A DNA stretch of 64,000 nucleotides, from positions 121,492 to 185,491 of the forward strand of contig NW_023998651.1 of the NCBI RefSeq assembly GCF_014805625.2. Reading direction: 5' to 3'. The notes under the pieces were generated by a model that saw only the letters and a list, made by a program, of their open reading frames with translations, was not told the origin of the DNA and did no database searches. Both the position numbers and the translations under genes were made by a program. The first letter of the stretch is position 1, and the number at the start of each line of letters is the position of its first letter. Shown here piece by piece: positions 1 to 15,000 of this stretch. The stretch comes from Glossina fuscipes. Taxonomy: Eukaryota; Arthropoda; Insecta; Diptera; Glossinidae.

Positions 1-71
1 GTACTCTTAATCCCCGCTGGAATGAGACATTCTATTTTGAAGGGTTTCCTATACAGAAGTTACAATCGCGG
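1..71 (+). CDS. Syt7: Syt7 exon, C2A domain, partial at window edge
   Basis: The reading frame starts with two bases of a split codon and continues [16 protein letters not shown] to QSR. This is the conserved C2A strand containing the TLNPxWNE signature. It ends at a gtgggt donor. The upstream part of the exon is outside the window. Confidence 0.95.
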
Positions 72-3000
72 GTGGGTTATACATATTTAATAATGTGTCG
101 TACTTTTAGAATAATTTCCCGATCGTCGTAGGTTTTACATTTACATGTTTTTGATTACGATCGATTTTCACGGGACGATTCGATTGGTGAGGTTTTTTTG
201 CCACTTTGCCAGGTAAGAAAATTTTTCGATAAATATATTGAAACCTAAAACTCTGCAGGTAATTGCAGTCGAAAACATTTGTTGTACAGAGTTCTCTTTT
301 AGAAAACTATCTTCTAGTCTCGTAAAGTAGCACTGTAAAGGTACGTTATATTTCATAAAAGGGGTTGCATAAAATTGTACTTTTATAATAAAAGCACATC
401 AACCGATTGTATTATAAGAAAATGAGGAAAAGGTTTAATCAATAAGAAGCAGATCTCTAACATAACTATCTGTACACGTATATTTGTAAATATATACATA
501 CATATATACCTTTGTTTATACTACACTTTGTCAGGAGGAATGGATTGAACAAGATACCTTATTAAAAAGTGTTAGGGGACTGGCACAGTGAGACATCATT
601 TTCGTGTTAAAAACTCGAAAGCGGTAGGCACAATAGGCAGCCGCGCTACCATATTGTTTTACAAAACTACAAAGCAAAAGCATATGGTTTTAGAACAAAA
701 ATAAAGGATTTAACGTATACATAAACAACATATTTATAAATAATAACAAAAATGAAGAATTTATGATGATCTACTCCATCAATTTTCTCTCGTTATCACC
801 TTTGCTACTGTTATCAACTATAAACCTCAAAGAAACTCATACTGGATATATTGGTCTTATCGTTAACAGGCTTAATCCATTGTTCTTTAATCTAAAAATT
901 AATTAGTAAACAAATAAATAAATAAGGAAGCTAATATAAAAGTAAACAAGCTTGTTTATTGATGACTGAAGAAGAAGATTGATTACATAAAAAATTTAAA
1001 AGAATGGAAAGATATTGAGTAAGACCGCTTTTTGAACCACGTACTGTTGTTGCAGTGCTAGCGATATCGTGTGAGCACTTATCTCTGTGGCCATGGTAAA
1101 TTTCAAGGAACTGTAAGGATGAATCCGGGCAGTTTTGATTTGTTATATGAATTTCTCGAAGATCAACTTCATAAAAATTCAATTCGGCCATTCATTGACT
1201 TTTTCTTATACTCGTATAAGTAATTCTATATGAAGAACATCATTTGAATGAGTTGTGATTTCTTAGATATTTAGCCCGTGCTGATAGTGTGGCGAATCTT
1301 CCATTTTCATTTAAAATGAATGTTTCGACTGTGCGCAAGTTCATTTTCGAAACATGCGAATCCATATGGGAAAATTTAACAGTTGCGTTCATAGCCCTGC
1401 CTAACGAGCGTTGATGGAAAAAATATAGTTTGGGATTTGAATAATATGTGTGGCTTACCGCATTGCATCGGTACAATTGATAGCAAGCAGATTATTCCTG
1501 CTTGTCCCCTAAATCTATTTCTCTCTTTTATAATCTGTAACGCTTGATGTCTGTGAGTCTTCAAAGGCCTTTCAAAGTATTGACTACTGACTTAATTATT
1601 ATTATTATTTTTTTTTTTTTGGGCACTTTAAAGCGTCACTTAAAGAGGATCGGCGACTATCGAGACGGACGCTAGTATCTTTGCTGAGCTAGTTAGTTCG
1701 GGAGATATAAGAGGGTTTTTAATTTTTTTGTCTCACGGACATTCCACAGGCAATATATAAGAAATACACAATTTTATATCGCACACTAGGTAGGGTCTCC
1801 TTTAGCTCATGATTTATAATAGGGGACCCTGAAGGTGCACCCGATGACCCTTCTGCTCTACCTTCCTTTCATAATAAAACTGCACATTTTATACTTTTGT
1901 TCTTAATAACGTAAATTTCTTCGTCATATTCTCCCACCAGCATCCGAAAGGTGCCTCGTGAAGATCGTTACTGCTTTATGTTTCAATGCCTCATTTAGTA
2001 CCATTTTCCGGACCTTCGCTTTTCGTAAATTATTTTTACCCTTTATTTTCCAGTTCTTAGTATAACAGAGTTTGATAGGTTCTATGGCCAATTGCTGACT
2101 ATGCGTTACATATATATATGTATGTTTATATAATTGGTAAATATTTTTTTTATATATGCACATGTTCCACAGTTCAATTTTTTGCATCATTGTGTTATGT
2201 TCTCAATCATTAAATGTGTTAAAGAAATCAAGGAAATTATTATGTGTTCATGTTTTTCATTGCTCCTTCTTACAGGTTGACATTTTTACCATTTCTATAA
2301 TTTTTTTACACAGTTTTGGTTTTTCGTAATCCCTTATAATATTTTTCACATTTTTTAATTGTATGGTATTTTTAACGTTTGTAAATTTTCAATTACCAAC
2401 AAGTTTCCTTTTTTTTTTTTATTATCAAAATTTTTCAACTGTTTTTAAATTTTATGATTTTCTTACTCCTTAATTTTTCTAAATTTTTAATTAATTTCTT
2501 AATGGCTAATTTTGTTAGTCAAGCGCTTATAATCTGTTGCCAAAATTTCAACTAGCCTTGTAGTGTTCTATGGATGAACGAATTACGCCTAGTGTTGGTG
2601 TGGTAATATTAAAAATCCAGAAAAATTAATATCGATTACAAGACCATTTGCCATCTTGTCTTTCTCGCTTTTTTTTCTTTTACTTTACTCTATCGCTTCA
2701 CCTTTTTACTAAAAGATGTCCGACCACGTTTTTGTTTCGTGAACTCAAGAACGTCACTCTGCTTCTCTTCCTCTTCCTCCCAAAACAGAACCAAAAACTT
2801 CTTAACCTTTTTTTCTTACGAGGGAGTTTAGCAGCCCCATCTATTCAGAGTTCTATCTGTAACAAAGATTGAAAGATGCAACCAAATGTTACAAATTATA
2901 AAGGTAAGTATTTATGTTAAAAAATGAGTAAACAAGTTTTACAAAATTTGTTCTATAGGTCACTTCGCTATGACATCATTAGGAATCTATATTTCAAATT

Positions 3001-6000
3001 ATGCTTTCACAGCTGTAGACATCGGAGCTTATGGTTCCCAAACAGACGGGGGCTACCATTTTGCCATTGATGCTTCTTGCCTTTCTTTATATTTGAATTA
3101 ATTTTCTTTATGACCTAAAATTTTCTACTTTCACAAATTATTTTATTGACGTTCTTAATATTGAATTTTATTCATTACCCTGAATTCGAGAAATTATTAC
3201 GTTAATTTTCAGAATTTGCTTGAATTTTATGACACCATCGAAAGTCTATTTTTGTATTGAATTAAAGATTACCATTTAGTAAAACAAAACCGTTACCGTC
3301 TAGTAAAACAATTTGACAAACTCATTTCAACTTTAAAATAAATGGTCTTTATTGCTTCACTTCCATTTCTTACAATAGTAATGTGTGACATAAACCAATA
3401 TGGCAAATCACTTTATGTAAAAAAAAAATGTGCATTAGTGTAAAATGTTTTTTTCTTTGATTTTAAGTTGAAACTTGGCGGAGGTCTGTTACGTCATAGG
3501 CCATAATCCAGCAATGCAATTTAAATTTTTTAATTTCAGAGTTTTAAGAATTATGTTATGAATCTCTAAGTACTTAAGACCCCGCGTAGCAGTTTTTGGC
3601 ACTACTCCCGTGTAAGACATATCTATTGTTTTAGAAAGTGTGTCGGTATTGTACATGCCTTTCATTTCTTTTACCTGCTCCGTATATTTGGCAACCTTAC
3701 CGGAGCATGCTGGTTGTGTATTTTGTGCGAGCAGGATTATAACGTCTAAAATGTCGATGACCTTGTTCTGCCAATTTGGTACAACTATGCTTGTTGGCGT
3801 TGACTGGACAGTCAGTTATGATCTGTCTGCTCCAATGTTTTCTCATTCTGTATTACAGGCACTGGCTGATACTTGTAATATGGGACTTGTGGTATTTGCA
3901 TACTATGTTTCTTACCCGACGCTTGATGTACTATTTTACATACCTGGTTGTGCCGATCCAGGTATGTCGTGCTAAGAAGTGTTGTGCACCCGGCAATAAT
4001 ATGATCTTATCTCTCTATACTGCTCCTGCAGTTCCGGCAAAAGTCTGTTTTTACTTTTGCTTCATTATATGGCGTCGGTAATAAATTGTAAATATTACAC
4101 TATCTTACATAACTATAGTAAATCCTTCCGTCTTAAAAAACAGCTCCCCTCTGTTTAACTGTTGTACTCTGCAAGTCTATGGCATCTTTCTCCACCTCAT
4201 TCGCATGGTTTCCGTGCAATTGTTTTCCGATTACATACCTATTACTTAAATTACATATTACTTAAATTTAGTGGCGTGTAATTTCTGTCTAATTTCGTCA
4301 ACATTTCTGTGATAAGGCATTCTCTTTGTGATCTACAATATGTTCTTAAATTTGTGACCTGAACATCATGTAAGCTCGGTAGGTACGCTAGCCCACGACC
4401 GTCAAGNNNNNNNNNNAGATGATTTTATATAGCAACCAGCAACAAGTCCATTTGTACTGACTTTAAGCTAAGCGTAGAAAAGTATAGTGCAGCTACCGAT
4501 CAAAAGTTGGCGGATGCGATATCCAACTTGTACCATTGTTGGGCTCACACCATATTACAAACACGTTCTAACGGTCAGCTTTGTCAACCACAACTTGATG
4601 ATATATTTTAGTAATATGTGCATTTATGGCGTATTTACGAAAACAAAATTGCAAAATAGTAAAACATTGATCTAATTAAAAAGGACCATGAAAGCATTCT
4701 TCAACGAAATTAAGTTGGTTGTTTTACATGACGCATCAAACACCACGCGCAATTTTGTGGTGGCATATTCTGTGTTTAACGAACGTTGGTTACGAATAAC
4801 ACTACGGTTTTGCATCAAAGCATTTTTACGCATTGTTAATCTCTGTCCCAAACGTAAATATTCATTCATGATTTCGTTATAATGCCTTTAATTCAATCTT
4901 CCTCTGCAATCTTCGTCTTAGTGCAAGAAATCTTTGATGAACTGACTCATATTAACTATGACTATTGCAGCGCACACACCTATTATTAATGTTATTAACT
5001 TTAATTTCATAAAATAGTTCATCAGTATTATTTTGTAAATGATCGACAAATGCTTTCATATTATGACTACATAATCTTAAAAGATTTTCATCGTAACTAA
5101 ATGTTAGCAAAACATTCCAACCACAAGCGCTGTGTATTACTCGCAAAAGACTTTCACATTGCCATGGTCTTCTTCTTCTTCTTCTTCTTTTGCAACAGAC
5201 TAGAGATAGTTGCAATAGCTCTGATCAAAAGCCCAACGACACGAACAGTGAAGATTTTGTGCTCACTCAAAGAACAACCGACAAGAACAAAAAGATAAAA
5301 AGAAACTATGATAACGAAGAGTGATATAAAGTTTTTGCCAATAGCACTACGACAAAGAGTGATCAAAGCGTTAATCTGGAAATATATAGCACACCTATAA
5401 GTCGTAATCGAACACATTACAGTAAAAACCAGAATGGCAACGTATAAAGTGGAATACGGCGCTTCAAATCCGATACATTCATGTCGTCGACAGACATTCG
5501 GGTTATTATAATAACAGTAGTAACAATAATGACAGAGGTTCGAAATAATCGATATAACCGTAACGCACGGGAAATTACCGATATGTGAGAACAACGCATT
5601 CGGAAAAGCAGCAAGTCCCTTTGAGCGAAGAGAAGTAAAGCAAATAAATGATTTTAACCTTCGCCTGAACAACTTTGTAGAAGTAAGAAACACGGAAACA
5701 AATTAAGCACTTACGTTTTGAACAGCACAGAATTGATATAAAAACTTAAATTCAAACTGCACAACCAATCTTTCCGCCATCGCAAGAGGAATAATAAAAT
5801 CATTCGGATCTACTTATGTACATCTGAACATGTTCAACTTATTTTTGATTTTTGCTCATTAATTTAAAATTATAAAAGTTAGAAGGCTGAAATTTCCCAC
5901 ATTTACTTTCCGAAACACTTTTCTCCTTACATTCGAAAATGGAAAATATACGCCACGCTCACATAATGTTACGAGTGATTAAACTTTGTCTTTTTCACTT

Positions 6001-9000
6001 TTTTGAAGTTTTATGCTTATTTACCAGAAGGCAAACACCACCGAATATATAAAACTATTTTTTAGACTCCTTAAATGAAGATATATTATCTGACTAAAAA
6101 TGGATTAATTTTAAAATGAGTTTGGTAGACACAGCGATTACTTTTCTCGTAATAATACTATACGATATGGGTATCAAACAAAAGAATTTGGAGAGCAGAA
6201 TGCGAAAAACGTAGTGGTAGGTATGCCAGATTAGGCGCCCGGCGAATATAACTTTCTTACTTGTTTTAAATTACATATATTCTTCGAAAAAGGAAAACGG
6301 TGAATATAAATGAAAATTTATAAAAGGATCATTGCCGTTAGAGAAAGTGAACCGAGTAGGACATTTTAACTATCACTATGGTGCTTAATATGAAAATTAC
6401 AAGCTTGTAGCTTGAGACCCTTTTCAGCTTACCTTCCAGATAAATCTTTCTGTGATAAAAGCCATTTTAAACTAGAATGAGTCCTAATGATCGGAAATGG
6501 CAAACCTTCAGCCTTCAATGGTCCAAACTTCTTTACACTTAACTTAGCTGCATAACATTGTAATTCCAATGTGTAGTTTTTTTGCGCTTTATTTGTTTTA
6601 ACAGGCATTTAAGGTGTAGGTCTTTCATTTCCATTATCGCTTTTTTTGAAATAATATTCCTCCTACTCTATCTCTGGATGCATCACATTGAATATAAAAA
6701 TAGCAGAGAAACATCGTGAGATTCAAAAATTTAAAAAAGAGAACCAATATTTTTAAAATAGTAAATGAACCATCTTCACGTACGTACGACAGAAATGCCA
6801 TGATGGAACTGCGTATACATGCACGGAAAAATGGTTGTCTCGCAATATTATTTCAATCGTTTGAAGGGAAGTTGCATCCTCCATTTTGCTAGAGTAAGAA
6901 CACAAGATCCCAAGAAGAGAAACTTTACAGTTATCTATTGGAAATCAAAGCAGCTTATTATGCGCTAAAGAACTTTAAACTCTATTTATTGAGAATTCGC
7001 TTTAAATTACTTACAGATTGTTATGCATTGAAATACAAAACGGCAAAAAAGGACATTACGGTAAAAGTTGTAAAATTTATAATGTACACCCAAAAGTTTT
7101 CATATACTGTTGAACATCATTCACGCAGCAAGTTACAATACGTTGAACGTCTACGTCGTTATATCGTTAACCTGTTGCTAATATCTTCAGAAATAACGCC
7201 CCGGCTTATAAAAGTACAAGAAGAAAATGGTGGTATCAAAGTTATTAAAGAAATTTTTAAATCAGTGCCTTATAACAACTCTGTGGAAAAAAGACGGTTA
7301 ATACACAAAAAAGTCAACAATAATGATAATTTCTTGGTGCCAAAATGTATGGAAGCTGATATTGTGACAAACGTACATCATCAGTGTTATTTTGCAGTGC
7401 AGAAAATAGTTCACGGTTTGAAACAGCAATCCTACATATCACACGTAGAAAGGAAAGTATACCAATGTATAGCGAATGGCATTGAATGTATAATCTACAA
7501 CAAAAAATTAGGAAAAGGGGCGGGCTTTTTAAATTGCGTACAACAAGGCGACACACCATTGCATACTCTACACACAGATCACTTAAGCGTAACCTTTGAA
7601 AATTCGAGCTATGTGTATATGATGGTCGTATTTTCGAACATCGTCTGGTCATTTTGCTGTAAAACAACAGGCTCTGAAGAAGTTATACAAAATTTAAAGA
7701 TCTGGTCAGATGTCTTTGGTTATCTAACAAGAATAATTAGCGGTAGAGGTTCTGCATTGGAAAGAACTCAGTAACTTTTGTACAGAAAATAATATCGAAG
7801 ATATTCAGACTACAGTTGACGTGCCTCGGGGTAATGGTCAGAAGGAAAGCATAAATTCAAATATAGCAGAGATCAACGCGAAACAATAATCATCCGATTC
7901 ATCGAAATGGCATAAAGTTATTGGACAAGTTCAGAAGAAGATAAACTCCACTTAAAATTTTTTAACAAAGTGTTCACCGTTTGAAATGAAAAGCAATGTA
8001 AGTCGGAAATGGTAGAACACGAATTAGTCAGCAACTACATTGAGGAGGTAGGTAAATGCGAAAAGAGTCTAAAGAGCAAATACAAATGGAGTAAGACACG
8101 TATAAGCAGCACTATGATAAGCATCGCAAAAACTAAAGAACATTGAGGTTGAAGAGTTAGTAGCCATAAAAGGAACACAACTTGTCACCGGGTGAAAAAG
8201 TATTTAGGTCCATATCGAATTATCAAAATAAAACGTAACGTATGATATTAAAAAAATTGAAGATTCTAAAGGCCCACACAATACAGAGATCTGCGTTGGT
8301 TATATAAAGCCGTGGAAATGTTTTGAAGATGAGGAACAGGAGTATTGCCATCTGAAACATATAACGGGCAGAATGGCCGAATGTAAAGGGTAGATGCCGA
8401 CAACAGGAGCGAGTAGTGAAAGCTGGTAGAGTAAACGAAGTGTACAACGGACGAAGTGATGGGGCAGAGAAACTGAGCGAAACAAATAGTAGGAAGTCGG
8501 TGGGTAAAGTTTTAAAGTCGCACAGTCATTAAGCAGGATCAAGTTGTAAAATAACACAGTTGCCAAACTTTTTTGCTTACTTTTATCCTTTCCATTATTA
8601 TTATTTCTTTATGTTTAGTTGCTCGTGGATTTGAATTATCTTTTAACTATATTGCTTTTTATAATATTATTATTATATTATATTATTATAAATAAAATGG
8701 TCCTCCTTGTAAGGGAACGAGTCTTTCCGTCAAAGTTTGGTTTTGTGTGTTTATAAATTTCGTTTGCACTCTGACTAGTGGCGTATAGAGTCAAACCTGT
8801 TTTTGTGCGGTGAATAGGGACCGCAGAAAAAAACCGCACAAAAAAAAATATTCAAAAACTTCATAAATAGCTATAAGAAATAATTTTTCACAACATATTA
8901 AAGAAAATTTTTTTTATGCGGTAGAGAGGGACCGCATAAAAAAAGTCTCACTTAGAAAATATGTCAAAGCTTTACGAAATAGCAAGAAAGTGCTTTCCAA

Positions 9001-12000
9001 ACAAAATAAATAATTAAATTACACATTGAAACATTTAAAAAAATTTTAATTTCTAATTTTAAACAAGGAGAAATTTTCAAAATGTACATAATTCAATACT
9101 ACTCGTCGTAGTTCAAAACGCGCATATTTTTGCGATGAACTGGTTCGTAATCGCTTTCATCACTTGAAGATACTACAGTTGATTTATTTTTTGTTAACAT
9201 GTAGTCTAAAATAAAATAAAAATAAAATAAAAATCATAAAAAACTATATCTAAATAGGGAAAACAATTAATTTACCTTTAACCTCACTATAAAATTAATC
9301 CTGTCTTAATGATTAAAAGGTCAGCAATTAACTAAAGTTATTAGATGGCGCTGTATGTATTGAAATTGGCTGATGCAATATATGCATAAGAACATTCAGC
9401 ATGCCTAATGAAATAGGCTGATGCAATAGGTATGAAAATGGCTGTTGCAATGTGTACATACACGCTGATAGCAAAAAAAGTGATGCCAATACAGTTCAGA
9501 TTGACCTAACCTCTCGGCGAAATTCAATGTGTCGATATTCATATACCGCACAAAAAAAAGAATCGCACAAAAAGAATCGCACAAAAAAAAGAATCGCACA
9601 AAAAGAATCGCATAAAAAAAGACCGCACAAAAACAGGTTGGACTGTACTTAAACATGGGGAATAAATTGCGCTTTTAAAAATTTTTTCTTAATTAAGCTT
9701 ATCATGCAATTTAGCGGAAATTGGGCACAAATTAGAGAGCGATTTGAATATTCTCACTACCGCATGGACTACCAACGACATACTCAATATTTTTCGTAAT
9801 GCCATCTAGAGCTTTGGTTTGTACCAAAAGGTTGGGATATTGTTTTGTTAGGGTCAGCGGAAGCTAGAGCAATATACTTTTTAATCATTGAAGTGCAGCA
9901 TCGGAAAATCTGAATTTTTAATTTTTTTTTGTTTTGTGGTTATTTATCATGTCCTGTAAATAGATGAAATCTACTGGGGGTTTTATCTGGCGACCGTAAT
10001 GGAAGTTTCGTATAGCCCGTATAGTATATATTATTGTAGAAAAAACACCCTCACTCAAAAAAGAATTGTGGTCTGCCGATCAAAATTTAAATTATAAAAG
10101 TTAATTCTTAATTCGTTTGTTTGCTTGTTTCTTTAAATGTTAAATCAAGAGCAAAGACGTACTGTATCTGCGATAAATTCCTGAATAAAAAGCCACGAAT
10201 AATTAAACTGCTTCCAACACAAACCAGATGTCAAATAAATAGAAGTAACCAAGAATGACAGACAAAACGCGAGAAACAAGTAACAAAAATAAAAGGTATA
10301 CATGAAAGCACATTTCGGTGTTTAAGATGAAGTTAGCATTTGACTTTTAAAAATTCGAAACTATTTTTGGAAATCAAAGAAATTTTTAAAGTGACTGTAA
10401 AATTAAAAACTGTGTAAGAACAAATGAGAAAACGATGTAGATTGGTTTAAAACGGTGGAAATTAATTTCGAAAATAATGGATAATCGGGCTTGTCTGGGT
10501 TGTAAAACAATAGAAGAGAGATGTATTTAATGAGCTATGAACTAGAAATATAGAAAGAAATAGAAAAATTCAAAAAAGAAAAAAAAAACAGAATGCATGA
10601 AAATACAGTCCTTCACTTTTTTTTTCTAATGATACTCTGCAGTAGTCTATGAAAATACGAAAGGACTTTGAGAAAGGAAAGAAATTTAGGATTACGCATT
10701 GCTAAAGATAGAGGCAATAGTGAACACTAATTGAAGTGCTGTAATAAGAAGGCCAACTTGAAGGCAATTGCACGGATTATATACGAATACCAAACGTGAA
10801 CATTAGCAAAAAAAGAAATTTTTTCAAATGTGTGTAGAATTTTATGAATATTGCAACCGCCCTGATGTACAGAAAGCTAAGAATGAAATGAAATTGATAC
10901 TGACTTTTGAGAGCGCGTCCCACTTCACTCCGCGTATATTGTCGTATTTTAAGAGTGAGCAATTACAAAGCTTTTTGAATGATCTTTTGACGAGAGTATA
11001 GATAGGTCGACCGATTCATAATATGCGTCTCCGGCGACAGGTTGTTTATGCGCTGATTACATAAATTTGAATTAGATTCATTGCTTCTCATAGACGGTCT
11101 TCTTCACGCATTGGTTAACAAATCCGTATTCTCTTTGCAGAACTGAAAGAGTAATTTTTATTATGGTGACGCATAGATCTTGCAATTGGCATTAAAAATA
11201 CTTTTTCTACTTTTCAGCGTTTCGTATGTCAGGAAAGGAAACTGTTTACGTGTATAATTTGATGATAGCAAAGAGGATGCTGGGAAATTTGGAAGAATGC
11301 TGCATTTTTGATTTGATAATATATCGATAATACAATGGGATATAAGCTTGCTTACGATGGTATTCGTCCAGATAAGAGTGACATTAGTTCGGTTGTAAAT
11401 TTCACAACAACACGAATACAAATATACACAAAGTACAGATGTTCAAAGGGCGCGCCTGATTTTTTGTTCTTCCAATATAAAGGTTTTAGTCGCAAAGCCG
11501 TGCCCTTGGTAAAGTTTAAGTCGTTTCCAACTTATTTTGCAAACTTGTAGGCTATATCTGGACAAAGAGACAGGCAGACATGTTTAGGTACATTCCAAAT
11601 TTGAAACTGATAAAGAATTTATATGCTTTATGGTTTTTTGAAGCTTGTTTGTGCGCTATATGAAAGCCTTGAAAAAAGTATTAATTGTGATACATATCTT
11701 CGTATCTTTCCTTACATGAAAAAACCAACATTAATGAAGCTATGTTTTTTGAGTTGTTGAAGTTATTTAATTTTCTTGTGTGCTGGAACAATGAGTTGTA
11801 TGTCTTTCTTTATATTTTAATATAATTAATCAATTAATATATTCCCTAGCAGTACAAAAGGTTAAAATACATTTGTATGTTTAGACAATGGACTAGGTTT
11901 AACAAGCGTTTACTTTTTGTTGGGCGAAAAAACCAAATATTAATTGGTTTCACTGTATGTAAAAATAAGTATACACATTGTAAAGTTTTACATTCAGTGG

Positions 12001-15000
12001 GCTAAAATTATGTAAATGTCTAAGATTGGTCCATTTGCTCATTATTGTAATAGACTGCAAATATATGTACATATGAAAAAAAAAGCCATTGTGGCATTTT
12101 TTTAATATTTTAATAAATTTAATTTAGTTTATTTCCTACTTAATAATTTTAGCTCTTAACCTAGTACAACGTAAGTAATACGGCTCATGGCATGTGTGAA
12201 TTAAAAACCATATAAAAAAATGAAAATTCATGATATTGATAACAGTGCCATCACATTCATTATGAGGCTACCATGTCACAATATATTACGAAAGAAATTG
12301 AAATTTATTTAAATTAACTAACCCACAATTTAGAAATTGCTACCTAAAGAAATATTGAATAACTTTCGTCTGGTGTTGCCAAAAAGAAGCGCTTATCTAA
12401 GCTAAATATCATATTATACGTACTCTTAAGGGGAAAGGGAGTGTTCATTCTGTCAAAACAATTTCAATATCCAAAAGGAAGTTTCGCAGATGCGCAATAA
12501 TGTATACATATTCTTGATCAACATCAAAATTTGAATCGATTTAGTCATGTCCTCTGTCTACCCACCCGAAGATGTAATATACGGAATAAGCATCCTCCTG
12601 ATCGCAAATATTGGGCTATTGGTTTCAAATTTGGCAGAAATCTTGGAAATTCTTTTACTCGCGATGGTGTTAAAAATAGTCCAGAACAGTCGAAGAACAT
12701 CACCAGAGCAAAACATTAGTTGACAACTTCTCTGTTTTGAGAAGCAAAATAATTGAGCTTATTACTCACTACTCATGAACTTCTACAGATAAAACCGTAA
12801 AAAAACAAATAAAGTATAAAGAAAGAATAGATAGTTTAAAAATAAAATAAATTAAGTAAAAGTGTACTTGGGCTTAAAAAAAATCATAATTAAAATTAAA
12901 ATTCATATGAATTAAGTTAAATATCCTTATTCGTGATACATAAAAGCTGGAAGTGGCTGTAAGAAGATAAGCGAAACACTTCTGGATTGCTAATGTAACA
13001 TTTTATAAAAATTTTATATGCTTATTAGGACTCTTCTAAAAACTATGTTTAAAATATTTGATTTAATTAATTATAAACAATCAATTTTCCACTCCAGGTC
13101 GATTTTGGTACAAAACAATCTTTTTGGAAGGCCCTGAAGCCTCCTGCAAAAGATAAATGCGGAGAATTGCTTTCCTCTCTCTGCTATCATCCATCTAATT
13201 CAATACTCACTTTAACTTTGATCAAGGCTCGTAATCTGAAAGCGAAAGACATCAACGGAAAATCAGGTGAAGCATGGCTATTATTTATATTATAAGTATT
13301 TTTACAATTTTTGCTTTATTTGGGATCAAATATGTAACATATAGGCACATCCTTCATAGATGGTCCGTAACGTTTACAGAAAGCGTGTTACTTTATAAAG
13401 ATAATTCGTTATGAGCTTTTATGGACCTTAAAGGCATGCATTAATATTGCATGTTACAAATTTAGGGTATAATTTTTAAGTGATCAGATAGTTATTTACC
13501 AACTAAAAAACGAGTTGCATTTGTTTGATAACGATACTTATAATTTTGGAGAAGTGGGAAGAAAAAATCTGTAGTAACTTTAGTGGACAATTTACAAAAA
13601 CCACCCTTCGAATGAGGTCTTGCAACGTAGAATGTTCGCGATCTAACTTTGTACCTCCTGTCTACTTTTATGTAATACAAACTTTTGTGTGACACTTAAC
13701 TGAAATTTGTCTGGCTTTTATGTAACAAAAAAATAATGAAGTCAAAGAGGTCAAATGGTCAGAGTCGGTGGCATTGGAAAGCTAGCTAGTTCGGTGGTAA
13801 AGGGGTTTCAATCTTTATTACACAGTCTTTCCCATGGCGATTACACTAAAGAAAAAAACCTGTCAAAACCCTTATGAAGACAAACCGACGGCCAAAATTA
13901 TTTACCGGACGGGCTGATTTTACGCCCTGGGCCGCTCTATATCCTGCTCTGCCTATCGTCCCTTTTGGGTTTTAATTGTGTATGTATGATTTTGTATGAA
14001 TGATCTGTTAAATGATATTAATAAAAATGTAGATATATGCGTCTAATGTAATAACACATACATAAGAAATATATATACATATAATACATAAGAGTAATAC
14101 AAATAAATGTAACATAAAACAAATATGGTGTATATCTAAAAAAGTAAATTGTTTATTGTGGCTGGCGGCTACATACATATGAAGAAACCACTGGTGCTGG
14201 TGATGACGTTGGTATTGATATCCGAGGTGCTGCGAAGACGGGAGTTTAACACTGTTTTTGTGTACGTTAACAGCTTCGTAATATCATAAGTCTAGAGCAA
14301 ACAGTTCCTAACGAAATCATCATCGAAAGTTGAAATTGTGTTTTTAAACACAATCGGTAATGCTATTATTGTTTTCGTTGTTGTTTTTATAACTACCAAC
14401 ACAAAAGTTAATTTTGATGTAAATTTTTTTGGCAATTTTGCAAGTAGACCAATGTTAACATTTTTTTGTCGAATTAAATAGTACAAAGCGCCACAGAGCC
14501 AAGTAAGATGGAAAATAATTTGAAAATAAATTTCAATGCATTCATGTGTTTAAGAAATAAAACTTTAAGGCATTTATTAGGTGCACACACATTATCTCCG
14601 TGTACCATGTGTAAACTCATTGTCTCTGTGTTCATAAGAGCACGACTCAAAAAGCAAAGTATGCCGCCATTGCTAATTAGATTTAAAACTCATTTGTGTG
14701 CATAGGCGCTACTGTATAACAAGTATATCGCATTCTATTTCTCTATTAGCTGAAACACGAATTGTTATTATTAATACAATTTTATCATTTATTGACGGTT
14801 TATTTGAAATTTCTTGAAATTTTTCCTTTGTTTTTACTATTTACAGAAAATTTTCAGCAATATAACATCCATCTTTTTGTTTGCTTCCGTTCGATTTTAA
14901 GTAGAAAATTTTTTTGTGATGGTTCTAAAATTAATTTTTTTGATCAAAAATTTTTTTTCTATATTTCTCGTACTAACTCTTTAGAGACAATCAAAGTGAT

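Larger units (their letters stand above)
8788..9645 (-). mobile_element. Non-autonomous Tigger/pogo-like DNA transposon, complete with TIRs and TA duplication
   Basis: Ends at 8788-8811 and 9622-9645 are inverted copies, 22 of 24 bases identical, containing cctgtttttgtgcggt. Both ends are flanked by TA (8786-8787 and 9646-9647), the target duplication of the Tc1/mariner-pogo superfamily. Short subterminal repeats follow: gggaccgca units on the left and four or five gaatcgcacaaaa units on the right. The 858-bp interior cannot encode a transposase but keeps the last exon of one on the - strand, so it looks like an internal-deletion derivative of an autonomous element. Confidence 0.85.
213..13097 (+). 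other. Syt7: Syt7 intron of 12885 bp
   Basis: The donor is gtaaga after LCQ and the acceptor is ttttccactccag. Inside lie a BEL/Pao relic, a Ty3/gypsy relic, a Tigger-like element and two short dispersed repeats, annotated separately. The remainder is AT-rich with no recognisable gene. Confidence 0.9.

Noticed and set aside
3640..3975. 111-codon + strand frame
   Set aside because: No recognisable domain, overlapping frames in the same stretch, and a setting that looks like untranslated TE sequence.
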